Assembly: GCA_002434245.1 (NCBI GenBank)
Contig: DJJR01000032.1
Location: forward strand, 74,486-138,485
DNA length: 64,000 bases
Source: Pelosinus fermentans
GTDB lineage: Bacteria > Bacillota > Negativicutes > DSM-13327
Direction: 5' to 3'
A program made the translations under genes and the position numbers. Under the pieces are notes generated by a model. It was not told the DNA's origin. It did no database searches and saw nothing but the letters and a program-made list of their open reading frames with translations. How positions within the stretch are numbered: the first letter of the stretch is position 1; every line of letters begins with the position of its first letter. Below, in pieces: positions 38,059 to 46,193 of this stretch.

Positions 38059-40410
38059 ATGTCTACTAGTCCGGCCAAAAGAAAAATCATGAATCTAAGA
38101 AAGGATTCATTTTATTATGATGTCATCACCCTCGTGGTAATTAGTATCGTGATTGGTTCGCTGCTTGCTACTTCTATATCTATGGCAGCTAATTCCTATT
38201 TTTCCAAAACCTTAGCGAGTTTTGTAGGTGACTATGGTGAATATGATATTCTTATTCAATCCCGGGAGGAAATGAAAGAAGATACCGCAACCCATATTCA
38301 AAAAATTATTGAAGGAGTTTTTCCGGGAGCAAGAATGAAAGAAGGGCCGACGATTACAGGTAAAACTTCTTTCTTTATTGCTATACCTGAAGAATATAGA
38401 ACCAAGCAAACCTATGAAGAATTAGGAAAGACCTTTGGTGGTATCCCGGGTGGTGCAGGAGTTGGTGTTCTAACAGAACCAAGACTGACGATTCGCGGTG
38501 TGCCCGAAGGCGCAAGAACCATGATGATGGATGTTATCACACAAATTGACGGTGTACGCTTCGCTTTCCATGATGGTTCATCCATTGGTGTGGTGTTATC
38601 ATCTCTTGATAAATCTAGTATGGTAACAGAGGAAATTAAAAAAGTTTTAAATCAATACCAAGTAATTGAAATCAGCTTTCCTGTAGGCAGTGAACCCCAA
38701 AATCCGATTCGCATGGGGGAGTCTATCGGAGAGGCTATGAAAAGTCAATTAAAGCTGGAATACGCCAAAAATGTATCCATTGACGGCAAAAATGATGATA
38801 TGACCTATATGGTTAGTACGATGATGGAGCTAAAGCGATTTTTAGTAGCCTATGCTTCTCAAGTGACGATCACGCCAAATGGAAGTGGAAAGTTAGTAAA
38901 AGGTGATACCATTGCATTTGCAGGTACTGGCCCGGCCTTGACCCTTGGCAGTCCTGTAGATAAAGGAAATGTAATGGTGCAAATTACAGCTGTCCACACG
39001 GACGGCAAAGGGGAAGGGACGATTACCCAAGGAGATGCAGCTCTTCTTACGAATAATCAAGGATATCGGGTAACTAATGGTGTGATTAGTGATTATGTTG
39101 GTACAGCTGCGTATCAGAATCCAAGACAGCAGCTGGGGACAGCGCTAACTGAAACCACCAAAATTGTAGATCAGATTCCAGGATTTGCTCAGGATAGTCA
39201 AAACTTAAACAAAATTGCTACCCTTACCTTGGACAATTACAGCAATAGCATTACTGCCATGGAGCAAACCCTAACGAGTTTGAAAGCAGCAGGGACAACC
39301 ATTCAAACGGCTACCAGCGGTCTTGCCAATATTGATACTACATCCGTACAAAATCAGATCGATAGTTCTTCCAGATCCATGGGAGGGCTCATTAATACCT
39401 TACAGGTGCTAAAACTAGTAGATAGCAGCGTTGGTGGGACAGTGGACAATCTAGTTGCCTCTCAGAGAAACTTAAGTACTTTAAAATCAGGATTAGCAGC
39501 ACTCGATACCGTTGCTGCCGATGCGCGTCAGGCTAAAGGATCGATTGACAATATTGTAGCCAATGGAAACAATACCATTGGAACCTTACGTGCATTTGAC
39601 GTGGATGGTACTAAGAAAAATATGAATAGCATTAATAACCGCTTAAATCAGCTTGGACAGCTGGATACACCTCTAGTAAGCGGGCAATTGCAATATTTGG
39701 CAGTTTCTGTGCCGAACCTTAAAGATGAAGAAATTACTCGTTCCGTATCTGTGTTAGATAAGTTTATTGCTGGACAAGCAATTCCAGGAGAGCGGATTCA
39801 AATCCTAACTACCAGCAATATCAGCACAGATGCAGTAGCACCTATTGTATATACGCAGGTAGGTCATCAAAATGTGTCTTTATATTCTACTGATCTTGGG
39901 ATTATTGAACCCAATGCACGTGGTGAGCTGTATAGTGTATTAAATGAAGTGAGAGCGGTTCTGTCTGGAATGACCGCAATTATTGTCACGATACTCTTTT
40001 TGGCCCTGGATCATACAGCCATTATGACCGTTATACGCTGCAGCAGAATCAACAAAAGACAACCGGTGAAAGGCTGGCGTGGGTTACTGCGTTCAGCAGC
40101 AGCTATTTTTACGGGTGCTGAACGCATCTATGGTATGGTAATCGGTGCTGTATTATTAACCAGTATATTTGTCCTAGGGAGAAGCGGAATTCCTTATTTA
40201 CCATGGATTGCTGTACCTTTTGTAGGTGCATTCATTGGACTGATCGTTGCTTGTTATACGGAAAAAATTAGTCCAATGTCAAATGATGAAATGATGGCAG
40301 GTCAATCATTAGGATTGTCTATCGATGAGATCATGCGAGAGATTGTCATCCCCAGCGGCCGCCCCGGTTTACTACAAAAGCTAAACCAGCGAAAAATGAA
40401 ATTCAAATAG
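38059..40410 (+). CDS. Large FtsX/MacB-topology membrane protein, ABC partner (unknown substrate)
   Basis: I do not recognise a named family. The 783-residue product has one membrane helix near the N-terminus (about 19-45), about 590 extracytoplasmic residues including a helical, coiled-coil-like part (about 370-600; repeated short Leu/Ser/Asn helices), then three helices (about 636-656, 690-707, 713-733). That 1+3 layout is that of MacB/FtsX permeases. The cytoplasmic tail EMMAGQSLGLSIDEIMREI VIPSGRPG resembles the EAA loop where permeases contact their ATPase. An ABC ATPase gene follows. Start ATG 38059 after GGAAGGGG. Confidence 0.72.
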   Translation: MSTSPAKRKIMNLRKDSFYYDVITLVVISIVIGSLLATSISMAANSYFSKTLASFVGDYGEYDILIQSREEMKEDTATHIQKIIEGVFPGARMKEGPTITGKTSFFIAIPEEYRTKQTYEELGKTFGGIPGGAGVGVLTEPRLTIRGVPEGARTMMMDVITQIDGVRFAFHDGSSIGVVLSSLDKSSMVTEEIKKVLNQYQVIEISFPVGSEPQNPIRMGESIGEAMKSQLKLEYAKNVSIDGKNDDMTYMVSTMMELKRFLVAYASQVTITPNGSGKLVKGDTIAFAGTGPALTLGSPVDKGNVMVQITAVHTDGKGEGTITQGDAALLTNNQGYRVTNGVISDYVGTAAYQNPRQQLGTALTETTKIVDQIPGFAQDSQNLNKIATLTLDNYSNSITAMEQTLTSLKAAGTTIQTATSGLANIDTTSVQNQIDSSSRSMGGLINTLQVLKLVDSSVGGTVDNLVASQRNLSTLKSGLAALDTVAADARQAKGSIDNIVANGNNTIGTLRAFDVDGTKKNMNSINNRLNQLGQLDTPLVSGQLQYLAVSVPNLKDEEITRSVSVLDKFIAGQAIPGERIQILTTSNISTDAVAPIVYTQVGHQNVSLYSTDLGIIEPNARGELYSVLNEVRAVLSGMTAIIVTILFLALDHTAIMTVIRCSRINKRQPVKGWRGLLRSAAAIFTGAERIYGMVIGAVLLTSIFVLGRSGIPYLPWIAVPFVGAFIGLIVACYTEKISPMSNDEMMAGQSLGLSIDEIMREIVIPSGRPGLLQKLNQRKMKFK

Positions 40411-40434
40411 AGACATATTAAGTGAAAGAGAGCC

Positions 40435-40553
40435 GTTAAACACAGAGGGCACAGAGATCCACAGAGAACGCAGAGATTGGTTTTTGGAGTCCCTTCCGTC
40501 TTTGTTGTTTTTCTACTATCTTTTCTCTGTGTTCTCTGTGCCTCTGCGGTTCG
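40435..40553 (+). repeat. Family A inverted repeat
   Basis: TTAAACACAGAGGGCACAGAG on the left, GTTCTCTGTGCCTCTGCGGTTC on the right, with about 60 bases between the arms. It lies inside what is probably one operon, between the permease-like gene and its ATPase gene. Confidence 0.88.
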
Positions 40554-40642
40554 GTAATATTTAATGTATTTTAAGGATATGCTAGGATTTTTCTTATTAG
40601 TAGTTGGAAATACAATATTTTATACTGAAAGGGGGTGATTCT

Positions 40643-41416
40643 ATGCTTACGATTGAAAATCTGTATAAAAGCTTTGGGAAGCTGGTGGCCGTGAATGATT
40701 TCAATTTGCATGTGAAAGAAGGAGAGACAGCAGTTCTTATGGGACCATCTGGTTGTGGAAAATCAACGATGATTCGTATGATCAATCGCCTGATTGAGCC
40801 TGATAGTGGGAAAATTTGTGTTTCCGGTACGGAAATAACAAAACTCGACCTAGAAGAGTTACGCCGGGTTCGCAAGCGCATCGGTTTTGTCTTTCAGCAA
40901 TTTAATTTAATTGGGCGTTTAACCGCAGTAGAAAATATTATGCTGGGATTAGTAATGGATGGCATATCGCGGGAGGCGGCATATGATAAAGCGATGGAGG
41001 CATTAGAAAAGGTTGGACTGGAAAAGCGTGCCCAGCACAAATCTGCTGAAATGTCAGGGGGACAGCAGCAGCGGGTAGGTATAGCAAGAGCATTGGCTTT
41101 TGAACCTGAACTCATGCTATGGGATGAACCCACAGCTTCTCTTGATCCTATTTTAGTTAGGGAAGTTCTAGTCATCATGGAAGAACTGGCAAAATACCGA
41201 GCGAGCAGCATGTTGGTTGTAACTCATGAAATATCCTTTGCCATACACGTTGCTGATCGTATTATATTGATGGATAAGGGCAGTATTGTAGAAGAAGGAA
41301 TGCCAGAAGCCGTATTTGGCAGCCCGGAATCCCATATCGGCCAGCAGTACAAAGAACTCATTGAGTATCAGCAAATGACCAATGCCCGAACCCTAAACAG
41401 CAAAAATATTGCATAG
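40643..41416 (+). CDS. ABC transporter ATPase (amino-acid/GlnQ-like sequence) paired with the 38059 protein
   Basis: 257-residue ATPase with Walker A GPSGCGKST, Q-loop, signature MSGGQQQRVGIARAL, Walker B LMLWDEP and the switch His in VVTHE. The sequence resembles polar-amino-acid importers, but no binding protein or standard permease is nearby; the only partner is the large membrane protein upstream. ATG 40643 follows GGGGGTGA. Confidence 0.88.
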   Translation: MLTIENLYKSFGKLVAVNDFNLHVKEGETAVLMGPSGCGKSTMIRMINRLIEPDSGKICVSGTEITKLDLEELRRVRKRIGFVFQQFNLIGRLTAVENIMLGLVMDGISREAAYDKAMEALEKVGLEKRAQHKSAEMSGGQQQRVGIARALAFEPELMLWDEPTASLDPILVREVLVIMEELAKYRASSMLVVTHEISFAIHVADRIILMDKGSIVEEGMPEAVFGSPESHIGQQYKELIEYQQMTNARTLNSKNIA

Positions 41417-41433
41417 AAGTATTAAAAGAAATT

Positions 41434-41560
41434 GAACCGCAGACAACACAAAGCATTGCGTGGGAAAAAAGAGAAACGAACCGCAGAGATGCAGAGAGCA
41501 CAGAGAATGGATAGATAGGGTAAAAAATGCCCCTCAGCGTCCTCTGCGCCTCTGCGGTTA
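41434..41560 (+). repeat. Family A repeat with two left arms
   Basis: A decayed left arm (GAACCGCAGACAACACAAAG, 41434) followed by a good one (GAACCGCAGAGATGCAGAG, 41478), sharing one right arm (CCTCTGCGCCTCTGCGGTT). It looks like one copy placed inside another. In the 258-base gap before lpxC. Confidence 0.85.
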
Positions 41561-41615
41561 ATCATTCTTTTCTTTTCGTATCTTACCAAATACAAAATAA
41601 TTTTTAAAATAATTC

Positions 41616-41644
41616 TTGCAGGGAGAAGAAATATTCTATAGAAT
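41616..41644 (+). promoter_or_regulatory. Predicted promoter of lpxC-fabZ
   Basis: TTGCAG, 17-base spacer, TAGAAT. The -10 lies in a small palindrome (ATTCTATAGAAT). Confidence 0.6.
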
Positions 41645-41674
41645 GTATAAAGGTTATTATATCAGGAGGATATC

Positions 41675-42505
41675 ATGCAGCAAACAACAATAGCAAAAGC
41701 TATAACATACACGGGTATCGGATTACACTCGGGTCAAGACGTGACGATTACGATCAAACCGGCGCCTCCTGATACGGGAATTGTATTTGTAAGGATCGAT
41801 TTGCCAGGAAGACCACAAGTGGCAGCAACGGCTAACAATGTTACGAATGCCATGCGAGCGACTACATTAGAGAAAGGCTTGGCAAAGGTTTTTACGGTGG
41901 AACATCTGCTAGCAGCTTTTTTTGCCATGGAAGTGGATAACTGTCTAGTAGAAATTAATGCGGTAGAGCCTCCCGTAGGAGATGGCAGCTCCCTGCCTTT
42001 TGTTCAGATGATTCAAGAGGCTGGTGTGATAGAGCAAAATGCTTCTCGTCGGTTCGTTGCCGTTACAGAAGCCCAAACAGTGAGAGTGAATGACAAGTTT
42101 ATTACAATATTGCCTTATGATGGATTTAGAGTCACTTTTACCTCAATTAATTCTCATCCCATGTTAGGTGTGCAATTTGGTGATTATGAAATTACAAGAG
42201 ATAGTTTTATTTCTGAGATTGCATCAGCGCGGACGATTGGTTTTATGCATGAGGTAGAGCAGCTTAAGTCCCAAGGCCTCGCTTTAGGCGGCAGCTTGGA
42301 AAATGCAGTGGTATACGATGATGTAAAGGCTCTCACGCCTCTGCGGTTCCAGGATGAGCTGGTTCGTCATAAGATTTTAGATATTATTGGCGATTTGGCA
42401 TTAGCAGGTCGTATTAGAGGTCATGTTATTGCCGTAAAGTCAAGCCATGCATTAAATACCGCATTGGCAAAAAAAATAGTGGACCATATTTTGGTAAGGA
42501 GCTGA
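41675..42505 (+). CDS. lpxC: UDP-3-O-acyl-N-acetylglucosamine deacetylase LpxC
   Basis: First committed step of lipid A synthesis; zinc-dependent deacetylase. The 276-residue product has the metal motifs EHLLAAFFAMEVDN and LVRHKILDIIGDLALAGRI (HxxxD) and the C-terminal catalytic His in IRGHVIAVKSSHALN. Standalone LpxC, not fused to FabZ as in Bacteroidetes; fabZ follows by 6 bases. ATCAGGAGG site upstream. Confidence 0.96.
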   Translation: MQQTTIAKAITYTGIGLHSGQDVTITIKPAPPDTGIVFVRIDLPGRPQVAATANNVTNAMRATTLEKGLAKVFTVEHLLAAFFAMEVDNCLVEINAVEPPVGDGSSLPFVQMIQEAGVIEQNASRRFVAVTEAQTVRVNDKFITILPYDGFRVTFTSINSHPMLGVQFGDYEITRDSFISEIASARTIGFMHEVEQLKSQGLALGGSLENAVVYDDVKALTPLRFQDELVRHKILDIIGDLALAGRIRGHVIAVKSSHALNTALAKKIVDHILVRS

Positions 42506-42511
42506 ATACAC

Positions 42512-42940
42512 ATGTTGTCTGCAACTGAAATACAAGAAATCATTCCTCATCGGTATCCATTTTTATTAGTGGACCGTATTCTTGAACTTGATCCTATGAA
42601 ACGGGCGGTAGGCATTAAGAATGTCACTATGAATGAAGAATTCTTCCAAGGACATTTTCCAGGAAAACCCATTATGCCTGGTGTATTACTATTAGAGGCT
42701 ATGGCACAAGTGGGCGGCGTGGCAATGTTATACGCGGAGGAATATCGTGGGAATCTGGCATATTTTGTTGGTATGGACCGCGTTAAATTCAGAAAACCCG
42801 TAGTTCCTGGTGATCAAGTGCGAATGGTCGCAGAAATTATTAAAATACGCAGCAGCATGGGGAAAATATGGGCGCAAGCTTTTGTTGATGATCAATTGGT
42901 GGCAGAGGGAGAATTTTTATTCGCATTATCTGCCAGATAA
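42512..42940 (+). CDS. fabZ: 3-hydroxyacyl-ACP dehydratase FabZ
   Basis: Hotdog-fold dehydratase of fatty-acid synthesis; competes with LpxA and LpxD for hydroxyacyl-ACP. The 142-residue product has the [11 protein letters not shown] opening and the active-site His/Glu in [20 protein letters not shown]. Linkage between lpxC and lpxA is common in diderms and fits balanced lipid A and phospholipid synthesis. Confidence 0.96.
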   Translation: MLSATEIQEIIPHRYPFLLVDRILELDPMKRAVGIKNVTMNEEFFQGHFPGKPIMPGVLLLEAMAQVGGVAMLYAEEYRGNLAYFVGMDRVKFRKPVVPGDQVRMVAEIIKIRSSMGKIWAQAFVDDQLVAEGEFLFALSAR

Positions 42941-43042
42941 TGAAAAAAGAAGTAAAATAGTGATAATCAGAATTATCAGTGAGATAATACCGAAAAAAAG
43001 GCTATAAACGGTAAAAATTGGCGTAAAATTGTCTGCCATGTT

Positions 43043-43072
43043 TAGACTGGTCAGTCGGATTATAAGTATAGT
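43043..43072 (+). promoter_or_regulatory. Predicted promoter of lpxA overlapping a dyad operator
   Basis: TAGACT, 18-base spacer, TATAGT. The dyad GACTG-GT-CAGTC (43045-43056) covers the -35 box and part of the spacer. The preceding 42941-43040 gap holds an AT-rich TGATAAT/ATTATCA pair (42961-42978). Confidence 0.5.
43045..43056. promoter_or_regulatory. Palindromic operator GACTG-GT-CAGTC before lpxA
   Basis: A 5-2-5 inverted repeat of the same GACTR-NN-YAGTC form as the sites before tolC and ompM1. Confidence 0.5.
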
Positions 43073-43119
43073 AGCATGTAATAAAAATGTATTTAGTCTA
43101 GTAAGGAGTTGATGAGCAG

Positions 43120-43938
43120 ATGAAGCCGGAAAAGGTTGTCGTACCTCTGCGTAAAATACATGAGACAGCAGTCGTTCATCCCAATGCTCGTATCGGCAAG
43201 GATGTTGAAATTGGCCCATATGCAGTGGTTGGTGAGAATGTAGTAATTGGTGATGGGACTAAAATTAGTGCCCATGCTATTATAGATGGCTGGACCAGTA
43301 TTGGAAAGAATTGTGTAATATTCCCGAGTGCATCCATTGGTTCAGATCCCCAAGATTTAAAATTTGCTGGTGAAAAAAGCTATGTTTTTATTGGCGATAA
43401 TACCAGAATAAGAGAATTCGCTACGGTAAATCGCGCTACTGGTGAAGGTGAGGAAACTCGAATTGGCCATGATTGCTTACTAATGGCTTATACCCACGTA
43501 GCTCATAACTGTATCGTTGGGAATAACGTGATTATGTCTAATGCAGCGACATTGGCTGGTCATGTGGTTGTAGAAGACCGAGCTGTTATTGGTGGTTTAA
43601 CTGGAGTTCACCAATTTGTAAAGATTGGCATGAATGCAATGGTAGGCGGTGCATCCAAAGTGGTGCAGGATATCCCTCCTTTTGTGATTGCAGATGGACA
43701 TCCAGCCCGCGTATCAGGACTCAATAATGTGGGGATGGCTCGCTCTGGTATCAGTCGCGAAGCCCGCAACAATATCAAAAAGGCATATAAAACATTATAT
43801 CGTTCCGGACTGCCGCTAGCGCAAGCGATTGAAGTCATGGAACAAGAATTAGAATCCTATCCTGAAGTGGAACATTTCCTGCGTTTTCTGCGTAATGTAG
43901 AGCGGGGTGTCTGTCGCGGTCGTCGGGACGGAGAATAG
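43120..43938 (+). CDS. lpxA: UDP-N-acetylglucosamine acyltransferase LpxA
   Basis: First acylation of UDP-GlcNAc in lipid A synthesis. The 272-residue product forms a left-handed hexapeptide-repeat helix (PNARIGKDVEIGPYAVVGEN), with the catalytic His in TYTHVAHNCIVGNN-type sequence and the family's GGLTGVHQFVKIGMNAMVGG and PPFVIADGHPARVSGLN. A C-terminal helical domain closes the protein. ATG 43120 has AAGGAGTTG upstream. Confidence 0.95.
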   Translation: MKPEKVVVPLRKIHETAVVHPNARIGKDVEIGPYAVVGENVVIGDGTKISAHAIIDGWTSIGKNCVIFPSASIGSDPQDLKFAGEKSYVFIGDNTRIREFATVNRATGEGEETRIGHDCLLMAYTHVAHNCIVGNNVIMSNAATLAGHVVVEDRAVIGGLTGVHQFVKIGMNAMVGGASKVVQDIPPFVIADGHPARVSGLNNVGMARSGISREARNNIKKAYKTLYRSGLPLAQAIEVMEQELESYPEVEHFLRFLRNVERGVCRGRRDGE

Positions 43939-43949
43939 GAGTTTAACAA

Positions 43950-44753
43950 ATGAAAATAATAGGTTTATTAGCTGGTGTTGGAAGATTGCCAGTAGAATTT
44001 GCCCGTGCCGCTCGCGGCATGGGCTTTACCGTGATTGCTGTCTGTGTGGTGCCTGGTACAGATGAAGAATTAGATCAGGTGGCAAATAAAACCCACCATA
44101 TTAGCGTTGGACAATTACAAGCCATTATTACTACCCTTAAAGAAGAAGGCGTCACAGAAGTTACTATGATTGGCAAAGTCACTAAAGAATTAATGTTCTC
44201 AGGTGCAGTTGCTCTTGACAGCCGGATACAAAAGCTGCTGGCAAGTCTTACTGATAATAGTGATGATACCATTATGTTAGCTTTTGTTCGTGAACTGGCA
44301 ATGGAAGGGCTGGGCATCTTAGATCAAACCGCTTTGATTCGCTCATTGATGCCTGGACCTGGTGTGCTGACGGAGCGGAAGCCAACACAAGAAGAACAGG
44401 CTGACCTGGATTTTGGTTTTACTATGGCCAAAGAGATTGGCAGATTGGATATTGGTCAGACGGTAGTGGTGAAGAACTGTGCCGTTATGGCTGTAGAAGC
44501 CATTGAAGGCACAGATGCGTGTATTCGCCGCGGTGGTGAATTAGGTCGAGGCGATGTACGAGTAGTAAAAGTTGCCAAGCCGAATCAGGACATGCGTTTT
44601 GATGTACCAACTGTTGGACCGAATACCTTAGAATCCATGTTTGCGGCAGGAGCAACAGCTCTCGCCATGGAAGCAGGCAAAACTCTTCTGGTAGATCGCC
44701 AAACCGTTCTAAAAATAGCCAACAATCATGGCATAACAATTCTAGTAATGTGA
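43950..44753 (+). CDS. lpxI: UDP-2,3-diacylglucosamine pyrophosphatase LpxI
   Basis: Makes lipid X by hydrolysing UDP-2,3-diacylglucosamine; replaces LpxH. The 267-residue product opens IGLLAGVGRLPVEFARAARG and has the C-terminal KVAKPNQDMRFDVPTVGPNT block with the catalytic Asp of the family (formerly DUF1009). Eleven bases after lpxA. No lpxH is present in the window. Confidence 0.94.
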   Translation: MKIIGLLAGVGRLPVEFARAARGMGFTVIAVCVVPGTDEELDQVANKTHHISVGQLQAIITTLKEEGVTEVTMIGKVTKELMFSGAVALDSRIQKLLASLTDNSDDTIMLAFVRELAMEGLGILDQTALIRSLMPGPGVLTERKPTQEEQADLDFGFTMAKEIGRLDIGQTVVVKNCAVMAVEAIEGTDACIRRGGELGRGDVRVVKVAKPNQDMRFDVPTVGPNTLESMFAAGATALAMEAGKTLLVDRQTVLKIANNHGITILVM

Positions 44754-44839
44754 TAAAATAAGAGAGAATAAAAAGACGGCTTGAATACACAGAGAATAGA
44801 AAGACAGTTTAACCAAAGAAAAGTTGGTTAGAAGAACGA

Positions 44840-44945
44840 TTTAACGCAGAGAACACAGAGATCCACAGAGTGCACAGAGGAGAGATTCAAAATAGGATAA
44901 CTATAAACCCCTCTCTGTGTCCTCTGCGCCTCTGCGGTTCAAAAA
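44840..44945 (+). repeat. Family A inverted repeat
   Basis: TTAACGCAGAGAACACAGAG on the left, CCTCTGCGCCTCTGCGGTTC on the right. A decayed extra left arm (TTGAATACACAGAGAATAG) lies at about 44782. In the 282-base gap between lpxI and lpxB. Confidence 0.88.
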
Positions 44946-44955
44946 TTTCTTCATC

Positions 44956-44980
44956 CCCTTTGTGTCTTCGCGTTTAAATG
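44956..44980 (+). repeat. Orphan right arm, mixed B/B' type
   Basis: CCTTTGTGTCTTCGCGTTTAAATG directly follows the family A copy and has no left arm of its own. Confidence 0.6.
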
Positions 44981-45035
44981 TTTTTCGAAGGCTTTACTAA
45001 TCAATTTTTGATCTACTATTTGTTGGAGGCTTTGT

Positions 45036-46193
45036 ATGTGTAAAATCATGATTTCAGTAGGAGAAGCATCAGGTGATTTGCATGGGGCCAGTGTTGCTCA
45101 TGCGTTAAAAGCCATACAACCTAACATCAAAATGTTTGGCATGGGCGGCAAGGCGATGGCAGAGGCTGGTGTGGATATTGTCTATGACATTGCCGATTTA
45201 GGTGTTATCGGCTTTGTGGAAGTCATAAAAAACCTGCCGAGATTATTTAAGCTGCGCGATGACCTGGGCAAACTCATGGAACAGGAGAAACCTGATGCCC
45301 TAGTCATTATTGATTATGCTGACTTTAATATGCGATTGGCTAAAGTTGCCAAAGAAAAAGGTATTCCTGTAATATCTTATATTAGTCCTTCCGTCTGGGC
45401 ATGGAGGAAAGGCAGAGCAAAAGAAGTCGCCAAAATTGTAGAAAAAGTGGCGGCTATTTTTCCATTTGAAGCGGAGGTTTATAAAGAGGCTGGAGCGAAT
45501 GTTACTTTTGTAGGACATCCATTGCTTGATATTGTCAAACCAACTATGTCAAAGCCAGAGGCTTATCAATACTTTGAAGCTGATTCCGGGAAGCCAGTTG
45601 TCCTGTTATTACCAGGCAGCCGTCAGCAGGAAATCGTCAGTTTATTACCTGTCATGCTTGCCGCCGGGGAGAAAATAGCAGAAAAGGTACCAGAATGTCA
45701 ATTTTTTCTGCCAGTGGCTTCGACAATTTCCCGGGAAATGCTGCATAGTATGATCAAACAATATAAAATAAACGTTGTTTTAACGGAAAAGAACACGTAT
45801 GATTTGATGAATATTGGCAATGTAGCGATTGCGGCTTCCGGTACAGTTACCCTAGAGGCAGCTTTATTGAACCTGCCTTCCGTAATTATATACAAATTGG
45901 CAGCCTTTACCTATCTTTTGGGTAAGTTATTAGTGAAAATTCCATACATCAGCCTGCCTAACATTATTGCGGGACGTAAGGTAGTACCAGAATTATTGCA
46001 ATCTGCAGTAACAGCAGATAATATTGCTAATGAAACAATACCTATATTATTGGATTCCCGTTTGCATGAGAACATGCTGCAAGACTTGGCTGAGGTAAAA
46101 CGCAAGCTGGGTGAGGCTGGTGCTGTTGAGCGTGTTGCAAAGGAAATTTTAACCGTAGCTGAAGGTCAAGGGTTAAGTGGAGGACAAAGATGA
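45036..46193 (+). CDS. lpxB: Lipid-A-disaccharide synthase LpxB
   Basis: Glycosyltransferase (GT19) that joins lipid X to UDP-diacylglucosamine. The 385-residue product starts MISVGEASGDLHGASVAHAL and contains YISPSVWAWRKGRAKEV, FVGHPLLDIV, LLPGSRQQEI and ASGTVTLEAALLNLPSVIIY, all typical of the family. Its stop overlaps the msbA start (ATGA), so the two are translationally coupled. Confidence 0.96.
   Translation: MCKIMISVGEASGDLHGASVAHALKAIQPNIKMFGMGGKAMAEAGVDIVYDIADLGVIGFVEVIKNLPRLFKLRDDLGKLMEQEKPDALVIIDYADFNMRLAKVAKEKGIPVISYISPSVWAWRKGRAKEVAKIVEKVAAIFPFEAEVYKEAGANVTFVGHPLLDIVKPTMSKPEAYQYFEADSGKPVVLLLPGSRQQEIVSLLPVMLAAGEKIAEKVPECQFFLPVASTISREMLHSMIKQYKINVVLTEKNTYDLMNIGNVAIAASGTVTLEAALLNLPSVIIYKLAAFTYLLGKLLVKIPYISLPNIIAGRKVVPELLQSAVTADNIANETIPILLDSRLHENMLQDLAEVKRKLGEAGAVERVAKEILTVAEGQGLSGGQR

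Noticed and set aside
42338..42356. CACGCCTCTGCGGTTC inside lpxC looks like the right arm of a family A repeat
   Set aside because: It encodes TPLRF of the conserved LRFxDE(L/F)VRHK motif of LpxC, has no left arm, and the frame is intact; the match is chance.
42961..42978. TGATAAT-CAGA-ATTATCA upstream of lpxA as a Fur box
   Set aside because: The half-sites match but the 4-base spacing does not fit either the 7-1-7 or the 19-base Fur arrangement; only 13 of 19 positions agree.
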